Part shown: one piece after another, positions 6,968 through 16,649 of the stretch
How the letters are laid out: each line of letters begins with the position of its first letter
How positions within the stretch are numbered: the stretch's first letter is position 1
Source of the DNA: Eutreptiella sp. 'Long Island Sound 2002'
Lineage: Eukaryota; Euglenozoa; Euglenophyceae; Eutreptiales; Eutreptiaceae
Assembly: GCA_964036045.1 (NCBI GenBank)
Contig: OZ038393.1
Span: 47,794,429 to 47,858,428 of the forward strand
Direction of reading: 5' to 3'
DNA: 64,000 nucleotides
Translations under genes and position numbers: made by a program
The notes under the pieces: model-generated
The model's database searches: none
Told to the model about the DNA's origin: nothing
The model's input: only the letters and a program-made list of their open reading frames with translations

Positions 6968-9091
6968 TTGTCAGGCAGCCAATTGAATTGGAGCCCTCAG
7001 GAGAAAGAATGCTACGCCATAGTGGCGGCGCTTTTGAAATGGCATGGTTGTGTGGGGAACAAGCGCGTGGAGGTCCGTACGGACCACCGTAGCATTGAAA
7101 ATTGGGCTACGGAGGACCTCAAAACCGTGGGGGGTCCCTCTCCACGCCAAGCACGTTGGCATGAATTGTTCTCTAAATTCGACCTCCATGTGGTTTACAA
7201 TCCGGGGCCAGTGAACCCCGTGGGTGATTTCTTGTCCCGTTGGGCTTACCCTGCTAACCCGGCGTTGGGTGATGTGTCCATACATGGGACGGCCCAAGCG
7301 GCCGGGGATGTGCGGGACATGATGGCGGCCGAGAAGGAGGAACTTCTCGCCCGCCCCCTTGTTTTTAGGGCGGTTGTGGCGCCCGTTGTTACTAGGTCTA
7401 AAGCGGCGCCTCGGGCTCAAGGGGCACCCGCGTGTGATCCACCCCCTCTGGCTTCGCCTCCAGTGGGGGGGGGGACGAAGCAAAAGAGAAAGCTTCGGAG
7501 ACTGGAGCGAATTGTCAAGATAAAAAAATCTTGGAAGTCCCACGAGAAAGCAACTCCTATACATGGGGAGGATGCTCCCAATGTTTTTGAGATAAATTGG
7601 GCTAAACACTACCCAAATTGTCAACGCTACAAACAAATGTGGCAAGATGCCTTGAATGGGAGCTTCCAAGATGGAGTGAGGTTGGTGGATAACAAGCTCG
7701 TCCGTAATGGACGGTGGTGTGTTCCTACGCCGCTAGTGCATCGTTTGGTAGCCGAATACCATGATGCATTTCACTTAACTACCTCCAGTGTGGAAAAACA
7801 CTGGAAGGAAATTAACCATGGCGTGGAAGGTGAGGGGTTGTACAAAGCAGTGGAACTGCAATGTCAAACGTGTCCCTCATGTGCCATTCACACGCATGAC
7901 ACCAAGCGCAAGCAAGGGTACATGACCCTTATGCCTATACCTATGGAGCCCATGGACTCCATAGCGCTTGATGTGTTTCACTACCCTTCCACCTCCCACG
8001 ATGGAGAGGTGTATGACCGAATGCTCCTATGTGTATGCCGGCTTTCCGGCTACCTCATCGCGATCCCTATTCCTAAACCCCGTCATGAAGACAAGGATGA
8101 AGGGCTAACGGGGAGAAGAGTGGCCCATTTGGTAATGGAGCGCTGGGTGGATAGGTTCGGAGCCCCTTGTGAAATATGCTCCGACCGTGGGCCACAATTT
8201 GTGAGCCAATATTTCCAAACCCTTTGTTCTAAGATTGGTGCCCGCTCGACTATGTGTCTCGCGGGTAGGCACCAAGGTAATGGCAAGGCCGAAAATACTG
8301 GCAAGCAGCTAAGGCGTGCCGTTGTTAAAGCCATTACCTTGAAGAAAAAGAAAGCTAATTGGGTAGAGATTTTGCCCGCCGTTGTACGAGCGTGGCATGA
8401 GACTACAGGTCCTTCAGGTTATACATCTAACGAGATTGTGTTTGGTAAACACAACCGTACTAAGGGGCCTCCTCTTGCTGAGCCTAAGGGGGTGGCCCAA
8501 GACGCCGCTCACTACTTCCAACGGCGTGAGGAGCTTATTGCTCTTGCACGGAGGGCTATGATTCAAGTGCAAGAGACAATGGCTCGTAAGTATAATAAGA
8601 GTAGGAGGATGTCCCCCGATTTCTCAAAAGGGGACCCCGTATGGGTCCGTCGCCAACGCAAAAATCTTGGCGATAAGACTTGTCCCTATTGGGATGGGCC
8701 CTATGAGGTTGTGGCCAAGAAAGCGCACGACCTCTATGTTATTCAAGTGGACCAACGGAGGTTAGTTGACGTCCACGTTGATTGTTTAATGAAAACGGTC
8801 AACTCCCCTCGCTCCCCCGTGCCTCTAATTTACACGGAGGAGGTTGCTAGGGTGCCCTCCCAGTTTGAGGGGGACACCTATGATGTCAAGAAAATATTAA
8901 GTCACCGTACTTACCGCAAGAGACTTCTCTTCAAGGTGCGGTGGGAGGGTTATACCAAAGATTGGGATACCGAGGAACCCGTTGAAACCTTCTTACCGTC
9001 CTACAACAAAGTTTGGAGTGATTACTTGCAGAAACAGAATCTCACCCAAACCGTTGACATCCTTGCCCACCTTGGTGGACCGCTCTCATGA
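6968..9091 (+). CDS. pol: E1 pol, second part: RNase H end, integrase, GPY motif, chromodomain
   Basis: Same frame as the preceding part. RNase H: the catalytic Glu lies in SPQEKECYAIV and an Asp in RTDHRSIENW. The integrase zinc finger is HHCC (YHDAFH ... CQTCPSC, about 7755-7880). The integrase core has Asp in SIALDVFHYP, Asp in EICSDRGPQF and Glu in GNGKAENTGKQ, a complete DDE set. The GPY/F module reads CPYWDGPYEVV near 8690. The C-terminal chromodomain (about 8880-9030) has YDVKKIL and KVRWEGYTKDWDTEE, keeping the aromatic residues expected to bind methylated histone H3 and steer integration to chromatin. The end HLGGPLS is followed by TGA. No frameshift is seen in 2.1 kb, so this half is well preserved. 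Confidence 0.94.
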   Translation: MSGSQLNWSPQEKECYAIVAALLKWHGCVGNKRVEVRTDHRSIENWATEDLKTVGGPSPRQARWHELFSKFDLHVVYNPGPVNPVGDFLSRWAYPANPALGDVSIHGTAQAAGDVRDMMAAEKEELLARPLVFRAVVAPVVTRSKAAPRAQGAPACDPPPLASPPVGGGTKQKRKLRRLERIVKIKKSWKSHEKATPIHGEDAPNVFEINWAKHYPNCQRYKQMWQDALNGSFQDGVRLVDNKLVRNGRWCVPTPLVHRLVAEYHDAFHLTTSSVEKHWKEINHGVEGEGLYKAVELQCQTCPSCAIHTHDTKRKQGYMTLMPIPMEPMDSIALDVFHYPSTSHDGEVYDRMLLCVCRLSGYLIAIPIPKPRHEDKDEGLTGRRVAHLVMERWVDRFGAPCEICSDRGPQFVSQYFQTLCSKIGARSTMCLAGRHQGNGKAENTGKQLRRAVVKAITLKKKKANWVEILPAVVRAWHETTGPSGYTSNEIVFGKHNRTKGPPLAEPKGVAQDAAHYFQRREELIALARRAMIQVQETMARKYNKSRRMSPDFSKGDPVWVRRQRKNLGDKTCPYWDGPYEVVAKKAHDLYVIQVDQRRLVDVHVDCLMKTVNSPRSPVPLIYTEEVARVPSQFEGDTYDVKKILSHRTYRKRLLFKVRWEGYTKDWDTEEPVETFLPSYNKVWSDYLQKQNLTQTVDILAHLGGPLS

Positions 9092-10200
9092 GCGTGCCAC
9101 GAAAAGAAAACCCTAACCAATATGGATATATTATTGTTTGGGGAAGGGAGGAGAGAGCGAGAAGCGGTGGGAGACAGGAAAGAAGATGTGCATGCACGGC
9201 GCGCTCCTCGGTTACAAAAATCCCCACCGGAGCAGGGCGGTGGGTACCGCAGGTTTACCCCACCGTCTACCTCTCTCACCGCTAAAGGCTTGAGAGTCCT
9301 TGGGGTGGGGTGGCGTGGCATATAGCCTGGGGCGGAAGTGGGACGTGTTCTTTCGGGGGTCTTAATGCCATTCAAACCCCTATCCTTGGGTCTTACTGGA
9401 GCACTCCTACCACCACCAGGACTACTGCCACAAGTCCTGCCCACGATGACGCCCCCTGTCAAGGGTGCTAACAACGTGGCAAGCACTTCCCGAAGACTCT
9501 GCTGGGTTGTGCGCATGGTGGTGTTTGCAAGGTTTCGGAGTGCCGCCCCGTACCGAAACCAGGACCTGACGACCGTCCCTGACCCGTGATCCAAGCCAAC
9601 GAGCTAAATCATTTGCTCAAAATTGCGAAGGCTTGAAAACTTCGTTGGGTTGGCGGGTACAACCCATTTTCCCTTTTTGTGTTGGGTGTGATGGTTTTCC
9701 ACCGATTTGCCCTTGTCCACACGAGGGTAGGTATACAAGGTACGAAGTACTCGTGTGGCTCACATTACGTGAAAAAAAATTTCGTGGCGTGCAAAATTAC
9801 CATTACATACGGCGAGGACTTAAGCCTAGAGGGAGGGGCCGTCCTCTACAATACAAGTATTCTAATATGAATTGCAATGGGTGCCTTTGCCCCGTCACTC
9901 TATGAGTGGGTGGGGTCTTCAAAGGCAAAGAGTGGCGTTGCGGATTTGGGCCGTCTCCGCCGCCTGGGTATTTGTCCCCGGTCGCTATGCGTGCCCAGGT
10001 TGGGAGTGGGTACCCTCCATTGCCATTGCATGGGGCCGCATGCTGGCTGGGTGTGCTCTTCATGTCCTTGATGAATTTCGCGGGGGAACTCCTGCCTGCA
10101 ACGAGAGGGAACAAACAATATGATGAAAAGGGCGAGTGTGCACATGCATATGTTTATGAGAGAATATGTATATTAATGTTTTCTCTAGAGTTCCCCACGA

Positions 10201-10325
10201 GTGGACTTGGATTTCCACAACACCTGAGGGGTCCTCTATCCCAACACCCAACCAAACGGGTTGGGATATGGGCGTGGCATTTTTCTTTATAGAGACCCGT
10301 GCGTGGACTTGGATTTCCACAACAC
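10201..10325 (+). repeat. Pair of identical 23-base hairpin repeats in the E1 3' region
   Basis: 10201-10223 and 10303-10325 are identical. Each begins GTGGA and contains TCCAC, so it can fold into a short hairpin with an 8-base loop. Spacing is 102 bases and the flanking bases differ. Function is unknown; a structured element in the RNA is one possibility. Confidence 0.65.
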
Positions 10326-12248
10326 ACACGAGTCTCTCTGTCCGAGACACACCAAAACCGGGTGTGCCCGTGGCCAATGGTAGCGTGTGTGTGCGCATGC
10401 CATTACTTTAGTTACGGGATTATATGGTTGCCTATTACGTTGGTTATCACCCGCCCCCCGAACAAGCAAGACCTAGGTTGACACCTACCTTTGGGGTTTT
10501 GTAGCCGTGTACACCGGCCCAAGTTTACACACGGAGGTGTAAACATGAACCGTCATACACGGTGTAGAGGGGTTGGGGGAGTAAAACTCCTTCGGGGCGT
10601 GTCATTGTGCCCCCGGGGAGCAGGGTGGGCTGATACACCAGCAGGACCGTACGGGCGACCTCCCCAATTTGCAACCTGGAGGTGACCCCCTGCGCTACGG
10701 CCCACCGGTGGCAGACCCACCGACAAAGGTAACACGCAAGCTAACCTAAGTGTTTATACGCACGCCCCCAAGACACACACGAACACCAAGCAACAAGGTG
10801 GCGTATCTATACACGTGTTCTATTGTGGATATGCTTACTGTTTGTTGTGTGAACGTGAGTAGTTTGTGGAAGCTCTTGCACGTGCCGTATGTGTGGAGTG
10901 CCCCCATTACGTGCCCCAAGGCCGCCACCGCGAGACCCACACTCTGTGATGCCCTCCGGGCGAGTGTGTGCCCCCGGGCCCTGCCAATGGGTGTGCGCCC
11001 ACAAGTGTGTCTTGTGTTTGTCGGTGTGCATCGCTCTATTATGTGTATATATGATATATATACGTAGTATGGCTCCTAGGTGACGGGTTAGCAGTGAGGT
11101 CAGGTTATTATTACATGGTTATGAGGTTTGTCTATTTAAGTGTGTCTACTCACACCCTCATCCCATCTCCGTACCTCCTCCTTTACCCTCTATGTGGTGC
11201 ATCACGTGTGACACACATGCTAAGTTAGACAGCCACACGGACACGACCCTTGGCTGAGCCGTGCCCGTATCGTACAGGCACAACCGTGACTGGTTCATTC
11301 ATCCTGGTCCGCTCCACACGATCATCTTTCTTTGGTGTCTGGTCTGTTTGACAAGTGGGCCTTTGGCTAGGCCTTGTCTCGGCCTTTTACAAGCAAGTAA
11401 TCAAGCAAGTTTACATCTTACAAGCAAGAGCTCACTCATTACTACAAGGGTTACGGGCAAGCGCATCAAGAACATGAAGCACATCAAGCCCTCATAAGCG
11501 ATCTAAAGCACGTGGGTGCAAGGTGTGGGCTTCCTACCCGTGTTTTGGTTTGTGCCTAAATGATCGTCGATCGTTTACCCTGAGGCCATCGTGACCGCTT
11601 TTCTTTACTTAGTGAGCTACCGCGCGCACTGTGGGGCCATCGTGGCCGTGTTTATTAGTGGGCCTAAGCATGCACAAGACAGAGGCAGGCGCAAGACAGT
11701 ACTGCATCGCAAGGCAACAATAAGACACAATCACAGTGTTCACCGTTCCAGGTTGTGAAAAAAGGGCTGTGGTGGCTGTAAGGACTGTTACCACGGTTGC
11801 CCCGCGTTGCACTGCAGGACAGGACCGTTAGCCCCCCGTGGTAACAATCCCCTGGCCGAGGGCCATCAGATTTTGTTGTGTACCTTGTGATCCTTTCCCT
11901 GGCCTCTATCTCTACTATCCCTCGTGCTCCCTTGTGCAGGCACAGTCCTACGTTGCTGTTTGACACTCCTGTCAATTCTCCTGGCAGTTTTTTCAAAAAG
12001 TGAAATTTTTGCACTTTCGCGTCGCGCCGCTTCGCATGTACCATTACCTTCAGTTTTGTTTAAAAGTGTGATTTCACTTTGCCTTTAGTTTTAATTCTTT
12101 GACAAACTACCTGCCCTTACCTGCTGGACCCCACATGCCTCATGCGACACGCAGGGACCAGACTCTACGCGCAACAGCTCGCGATTTCGCCTACTACTTA
12201 ATGCGGGACCTGCGGGATCCCGTTCGTCAATTTCTGTATTTCGGCGGT

Positions 12249-12325
12249 GGTTCGATTCCCACCGATCGGAGCTACTTCAGCGGTCGTGCGGCCGGCTCCG
12301 AGTTTGCCTGCGTAGGTTCGATTCC
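12249..12325 (+). other. Two tRNA B-box-like motifs and a 7-bp hairpin in E1
   Basis: GGTTCGATTCC occurs at 12249-12259 and 12315-12325 and fits the Pol III B-box consensus. An A-box-like TACTTCAGCGG lies at 12273-12283, at a tRNA-like distance from the second copy. No cloverleaf forms; 12266-12272 pairs instead with 12295-12301. It could be a decayed tRNA-derived insertion or chance. Confidence 0.3.
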
Positions 12326-12418
12326 CTGGGGAGGAAAACTGCTGACCTGTGATTTGCTGCTGTTTGTGACTGCTACGTTCCTCTTGGGCATGTACTTCGT
12401 GCCCGTGGCAGTCGTTTT

Positions 12419-12429
12419 AAGTGGGGGGG
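12419..12429 (+). other. Polypurine tract of E1
   Basis: AAGTGGGGGGG stands directly before the TG that starts the 3' LTR. The PPTs of X, Y and Z are likewise G-rich (AAGGAGGGGGG in Y) and directly precede TGAAGC. Confidence 0.8.
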
Positions 12430-12773
12430 TGAAGCAGGTCACAACCCTACCCTGGCATTTTACCCCTAAGGGAGCATTATTTGGCCCTATATATGGGATA
12501 TATGTGGGATAGGGTATATCATATTCCATTTCCTTGTTAGGAACATAGGATGTGGGATAGATAAGGCAATCTTGGATGTTTAGTAGTTATTCAAATTAGT
12601 GGATGATAGGGTGGACTTCTCATATGTGCATATCAGGTATTTCATTGGCTATGTGTACCATATCTGTTTGCAGGATACTATTCAGTCAACACTATCGTTA
12701 TGTCTTCGGTGCCAAGCAATGTTGCTGCCCATGCCACTGCGACCTCTGCTCCTGACCACCCGGTCTGGTTTCA
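12430..12773 (+). repeat. 3' LTR of E1 (344 bp)
   Basis: It starts TGAAGCAGGTCACAACCC after the PPT and ends GGTTTCA. TGAA/TTCA are inverted ends. The last 35 bases equal the window's first 35 with one difference. A TATA box lies 58 bases in. The next bases, 12774 on, are unrelated GC-rich DNA. Confidence 0.88.
12488..12494 (+). promoter_or_regulatory. TATA box in the E1 LTR
   Basis: TATATAT within CCCTATATATGGGATATATG, about 58 bases from the LTR start, is well placed for a U3 core promoter. Two more TATA-like words follow within 40 bases. The transcription start is not determinable. Confidence 0.5.
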
Positions 12774-13633
12774 CCCCATCAGTGGGCTACCACCCCTGCT
12801 CCTTCTGTTTGTTGGCTGTGCACGACCTGCCAGCCCATATTCGTGCTCATTGTGCGCAGGCTTATCTGGCAACACTGACTGTGGCATGTGCTCTGTGGCG
12901 CTCCACACCCGCGCTCAGAGTGTTACAGCGGCCCCAGACCGCCTCACACACCTCTGCAGCCCTGGAAATTGAAGGAGGTCTCACAATCTGTGACCCTGTG
13001 ACTTTCACAGCAATTGGGGTGGGCGCCGATGCCGTGGCTGCCACACTCTGCGACACAGCAGGGGCTCGCAGGATAGAAGTTTGTTCTCTGGGTGGCCTTT
13101 GGCGCACTGCAGTGTACCCCCCAGACCGCGCAGCTTTTTCGGTGTCGGAGCGAGTTTATATTACGCACCAGTGGATGAGTGCTGCTGATGCAGCTCGACC
13201 CCGGCAGCAATTCTTGCCGGTCGCACTGACGCTCCCTCTCACGCTGGCGGGGCGCCCTGTCCGCTGGATGCCCACCGTGCCCCACGCCCAGCCTCATGTG
13301 CTGGTGCGGAGCCCGGCCAGCGCTATGGACGTACAGCACAGCCTACTTCTGTCCGTGGTGCTGCGGTCCCTTCCTTGGACCAAGCTGTACACTTTTGCCT
13401 ACCCTGACCTCCCCATCCCACCGCCACGTACTGCCCCACCCACTACCCCTTTATATGTCATATGTGCGCTGGGTGCAGATGCAGTAGAATGGCGGCACCT
13501 GCAGCGCTGGGCGGCAGGCACTACACCCTGCCTTGCGACTCTGCCTGCCAACTGGGACCCAACGCAAGCCATGTCCGCATGGGCCCCAGTGCGTGTCGTA
13601 TATGCGTGCCCTGGGCTGCAAATAGCCTGCTGA
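12774..13633 (+). CDS. Unknown ORF, 5'-truncated by the E1 insertion
   Basis: Frame 2 is open from inside the E1 LTR to TGA at 13631-13633; only the part from 12774 (about 286 codons) lies outside the LTR. I do not recognise the protein. It opens with CSFCLLAVHDLPAHIRAHC, which resembles a C2H2 zinc finger (C-x2-C-x9-H-x3-H). The rest is rich in Ala, Pro and Leu without a clear domain. The DNA is GC-rich and competing ORFs exist on the other strand (for example 13947-13399), so coding status is uncertain. It may be a fragment of another transposon's ORF that E1 landed in; the upstream part lies beyond the left edge of the window. Confidence 0.3.
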
Positions 13634-14072
13634 CATGGAGTCTCGTGGGACAACGCTGCACTGAGAACGGAATAACAGCTGGAAGAGTACCACCAACGCT
13701 CAGTGCTCGTGTTGTGAGGGGGGCAACGGGTTGGAGGAGGGCAGAGGTCAGGACAAGGCGCCCCAGAGGTGGATCCCGGCGTGCCTGAACACACGCAGCC
13801 GCACACCCGCCACGACGAGAATGCTTCGAGCGCGAGACGCACGCACCAGACTACGCGCAAACCCCTGAGCACGCTCTCGGCCCCCTGAGGGTGGGGTGAA
13901 TGCCCTAGCGTACGCCGGAGGCCGCCACCGGCAGAGCGAGAGGCCACTCCCGAGGAGCCAATACCGCACGGCCCAACTAACCTAACCTAACCTAACCCTC
14001 CCCTCCCTCCCTCCCCCCCGCGGAGCACTGCACGGGACTGCCCACGGCACACCACAGATGCACTAGGAGGTA
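13634..14072. other. GC-rich stretch without a supported gene, with a short CCTAA repeat
   Basis: No ORF here is convincing. At 13977-13997 CTAAC/CCTAA is repeated about four times and passes into a C-rich tract (CCCTCCCCTCC). It resembles an interstitial (TTAGG)n telomere-like repeat but is far too short to be an array. Confidence 0.4.
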
Positions 14073-14885
14073 GTGGGGAGGACACGCCTGCCACAACGCA
14101 TGCCTACCAGGATAACAGTGACGTCGGACTCCAATGGCTCCCCCCAGCGGGAAGACCGCCACCGCCGCCGGTCCCGCTCCCGCTCCCCCGTCTCCCCAGG
14201 ATGCGCGGGGGAGACCCTCGCGGAGCGCGAGGGGCAGCGGCTGGTGGAGGCAGCGGTGCCGGTCGGGCCGCCGGCCAGGCAGCCCCGGGCGGCCCTCGCC
14301 AACCCCGAGCTGTCGACTCAGGGGCCTGCGCTGGCCGAGGAGACCGCCCCCGCCGCCCAGGCCGCGAACCCCGCCGCTCCGCCCCCGGAGGGGGCCACAG
14401 GCGCACAGGGAGATGACACCGCAGCCCCAGCAGGCCGCGCCACGTCCCCGACTGACCACGCCGCGGCCCCCGGCACGCCGCCAGCGCAGGGGGTGGCCCC
14501 GGCGCGGGCCCCGAGCGCCTCGACGGGAGCCGCCCCAGCCGCAGCGGGGGGCAGCGAGGGCGCTAAGTACCGCGCCCACACCAACCCCAGCCACACCCAC
14601 ACCAGCTCCCCCAAGCCGTACCCCCCCAAGGCCGCCTTCCCTGAGTGGAGGCCGCGGCCCGTCTGCCCCCCAGCGCCCGTTCGTACGCCGCCAGGCGTCA
14701 CGCTGCCGCAGCTGCGGCGGCAACACGATGCCCGGCGCGTGATCTGGGAGGTGGGGGACGGCGCGCAGGCGGGGCAGGGTGCCGGCCACGGGAGCGCTGG
14801 GCGAGGGACGGGAGGCGACAGGGGGAGTGCCCAAGGACAAGCGCAGGGGACAGGCCTGGGCACACGCGGCAAGGAGCGAGGATGA
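14073..14885 (+). CDS. Possible low-complexity Ala/Pro-rich protein (GC-rich block)
   Basis: A frame-3 ORF of 270 codons starts at ATG 14073?-equivalent position and contains an RS-like segment early on (HRRRSRSRSPVSP). Long Ala/Pro/Gly stretches follow, then a more complex end (LPQLRRQHDARRVIWEVGDG). Extreme GC keeps every frame open here, including a 461-codon minus-strand ORF, so openness alone proves little. The RS segment and the compositional change towards the end are the only hints of coding. It could be the start of one gene whose end is the ORF at 15253-16020, with intervening DNA an intron or degenerate. No function assigned. Confidence 0.22.
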   Translation: MGRTRLPQRMPTRITVTSDSNGSPQREDRHRRRSRSRSPVSPGCAGETLAEREGQRLVEAAVPVGPPARQPRAALANPELSTQGPALAEETAPAAQAANPAAPPPEGATGAQGDDTAAPAGRATSPTDHAAAPGTPPAQGVAPARAPSASTGAAPAAAGGSEGAKYRAHTNPSHTHTSSPKPYPPKAAFPEWRPRPVCPPAPVRTPPGVTLPQLRRQHDARRVIWEVGDGAQAGQGAGHGSAGRGTGGDRGSAQGQAQGTGLGTRGKERG

Positions 14886-15252
14886 AGGCATGGACAAGGC
14901 GCGGAGGCCAGCGGCAGCGTAGGAGACAGAGCACGGGCAGCGGACGGCACGACGCAGGACACGGAGCAGGGAAAGGGCAAGGGCACGGGAGGGACACGCA
15001 GGGGCGCGAGCAGGGCGCCAAGGCGGGCGGCCACGGAGCGCATGGAGCGGAGCGGGTTGCGGTCGGCGAACAAGGGCGCAACCAAGGACATGGGCACGGG
15101 CACTGGAAGGATACGGGCACTGGTGGTGCGGGCACGGGCGCAGGTGACAGTGGGCGGGACCCGCGACGTGGGCAGGGAGAAAAAGGCATTGGAGCGGGTA
15201 AGGGACCCAAGGGCAAGGGCAAGGGCAACGTAGGCCCCCGGAGACAGGCAGG

Positions 15253-16020
15253 GTGGGGCATGGGAGCCGCGGGGGGAGGGCACGGCGAAGTGAGGGGGAC
15301 GGGGGGCGGGGCACCCCCGCAGCCGGACGTCCAGCCGCTGCGGTGCATCCCCCCCGGCATCCAACAAATACCAGCACACCACACCCACAACCACCACCAC
15401 CACCACGCCCACCTCTACAAAATCGACCCCGACGCAGGGGACCTCATCCCCCCCCCAGCTCCAGATTCCAGCACCAGCCAGCCCCTCCCGCGGCGCCGGA
15501 GCCGGGGGCGGAGCCGGCGCGGATGGCCGCTGCCCCGGCGGCGGGGGGACAGGGCGCGGCGCCGGCGCCGCAGGCATGGGGGCCGCAGGAGGAGCCGGCG
15601 CGGGGGGCAGAGGGGGCCCGGCCCTGGGGGCGGGACTGGGATGCGGTCCCGGACCCCCTGGGGAGCGAGGCCCTCCCCCTGGTGGTGGAGGTGTTTGGGT
15701 GGCTGAGCCGGGCCTCCTCAGGGACCACCAGGGGGATGAGGAATTCGCCCTTTGATGCCGTGCTCCTCCGGAGGGAGGAGGGGAACCAGGAGGTGCCCCC
15801 GGGGGGCCGGGCGGCCCCAGAGGACCACGAGAGGGTCCTCTGCGCGGTGATTCGGGCAGGGTGGCCCGACAGGCAGCCGACGTGGCCGGCTTTCCTGGAG
15901 GGAGGGGCGGTGCTCCGCATCACGGATGCGGAGGCCAACAACACGCTCCCCCGGGCCTTGCGCAACGCCCTCACCCACAGGTGCTACCGCTGGCAGAACC
16001 CACCGCCGCCGCCACCCTAG
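15253..16020 (+). CDS. Possible protein with a complex C-terminal domain (GC-rich block)
   Basis: Frame 1, ending at TAG 16018-16020. The first half is Pro/Ala low complexity. From about 15600 the sequence is complex and protein-like: RDWDAVPDPLGSEALP, VVEVFGWLSRASSG, FDAVLLRREEGNQEV, HERVLCAVIRAGWPD, and LRITDAEANNTLPRALRNAL near the end, closing in a poly-Pro run. I do not recognise a family. Frame 2 around 15320-15460 also looks protein-like (CIPPGIQQIP), so a frameshift near 15480 may separate two parts of one protein. This part is the best coding candidate in the GC-rich block. Confidence 0.3.
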   Translation: MGHGSRGGRARRSEGDGGRGTPAAGRPAAAVHPPRHPTNTSTPHPQPPPPPRPPLQNRPRRRGPHPPPSSRFQHQPAPPAAPEPGAEPARMAAAPAAGGQGAAPAPQAWGPQEEPARGAEGARPWGRDWDAVPDPLGSEALPLVVEVFGWLSRASSGTTRGMRNSPFDAVLLRREEGNQEVPPGGRAAPEDHERVLCAVIRAGWPDRQPTWPAFLEGGAVLRITDAEANNTLPRALRNALTHRCYRWQNPPPPPP

Positions 16021-16649
16021 CCCCCACGCAAGCGGCGACGCAGGTGACGGCCGCGCCCGGCCGTCCCAGGTGATGGGCGCGAGGGGGTTGAGAAGGCACA
16101 GTGCCGCGGGACACCCCCCCCAGCTGGGCCGGGCCCCCCAACCCAGTGCGCACCCCCCGACCCCGCCACCGTATGGCGCGGCGGGGGGGCGCGCGTCGCC
16201 TCCAGTAAGGGAGAGGGCGGGGGCAACAAACGCGGAGGGGGGCCCACTGCCCCGCAGCCCGCTAACCCTAACCGCTGACCCGAACCGCCGCCCCCAGCAC
16301 CCGCCGCCCCCCCCCCCCCCCGGCCAACCGGCACCACGCGGCGGTAGCAAGGAGAGCGGGGGGCCCGGGTGAGGGCCTGCACAACGGTCTGGCCCTAAGG
16401 ATGGAGGGGGGCAGCTGAAGAGTGCGCCGTGCCTGTTGGCGGCTGGCCCCCCGGGACCGGGACAACCAGGCCGCCCCCCAGCGACCGCCAGGGAGCGGCG
16501 CCAGGGGACCAGGTAGGGACTACGGGGAACCTCCCCCTCCCCCCCCCCCCCCTCTCCCTCTCCGGCCCGCGGACAGCCGGAGGCGTGCCAGGGGGGCGGC
16601 GGCCCCGCACCCCCCCGAGTGGGCCGCGGCGCCCAGGGGGGGACGCCAC
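16021..16649. other. GC-rich stretch without a supported gene
   Basis: Very GC-rich with long C runs (about 16308-16321 and 16541-16554). ORFs on both strands are low complexity. It ends where the 3' terminus of the Z LTR begins. Confidence 0.45.

Larger units (their letters stand above)
9092..12418 (+). other. 3.3-kb stretch of E1 without recognisable genes, between pol and the polypurine tract
   Basis: The polypurine tract is at 12419, so this belongs to the element. ORFs here are short, overlap on both strands and lack recognisable motifs; no env-like glycoprotein is seen. It holds a purine-rich segment (about 9140-9186), a repeated hairpin (10201-10223, 10303-10325), runs of alternating CA/TG (10140-11060) and two tRNA B-box-like motifs near 12249 and 12315. 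The ORF at 12099-12512 has a hydrophobic run but overlaps the polypurine tract and LTR, so I do not call it a gene. Confidence 0.6.
1..12773 (+). mobile_element. E1: Ty3/gypsy chromovirus-type LTR retrotransposon, almost full length
   Basis: Seen: bases 1-35 match 12739-12773 at 34 of 35 positions, so the window opens in the end of the 5' LTR and the 3' LTR ends at 12773. The PBS (36-49), gag (to 4114), pol (4115-9091), a polypurine tract (12419-12429) and a complete 3' LTR (12430-12773) follow in the expected order. LTR ends are TGAA...TTCA. Protein order is protease, methylase-like module, RT, RNase H, integrase, GPY motif, chromodomain, which is the chromovirus order apart from the methylase-like module. 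Breaks: gag lies in three frames, UAG at 4112, UAA at 6965. The element differs in sequence and LTR size from the minus-strand elements X, Y and Z. Target duplication cannot be tested because the left flank lies outside the window. Confidence 0.93.

Noticed and set aside
9022-9594. Minus-strand 190-codon ORF and other ORFs downstream of E1 pol as an env gene
   Set aside because: No signal peptide, transmembrane anchor or glycoprotein-like Cys pattern; overlapping ORFs on both strands and partial overlap with the chromodomain.
12266-12337. A tRNA gene around the second B-box-like motif
   Set aside because: The acceptor-like bases 12266-12272 pair with 12295-12301 instead of a 3' acceptor strand, no anticodon or T stem forms, and no CCA-proximal discriminator is visible.
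13977-13997. Telomeric (TTAGG)n array
   Set aside because: About four units only, inside transposon-rich DNA; at most an interstitial remnant or chance.
13992-15377. 461-codon minus-strand ORF in the GC-rich block
   Set aside because: Low-complexity Pro/Ala/Arg/Cys sequence with no motif; very high GC leaves stops rare in every frame.
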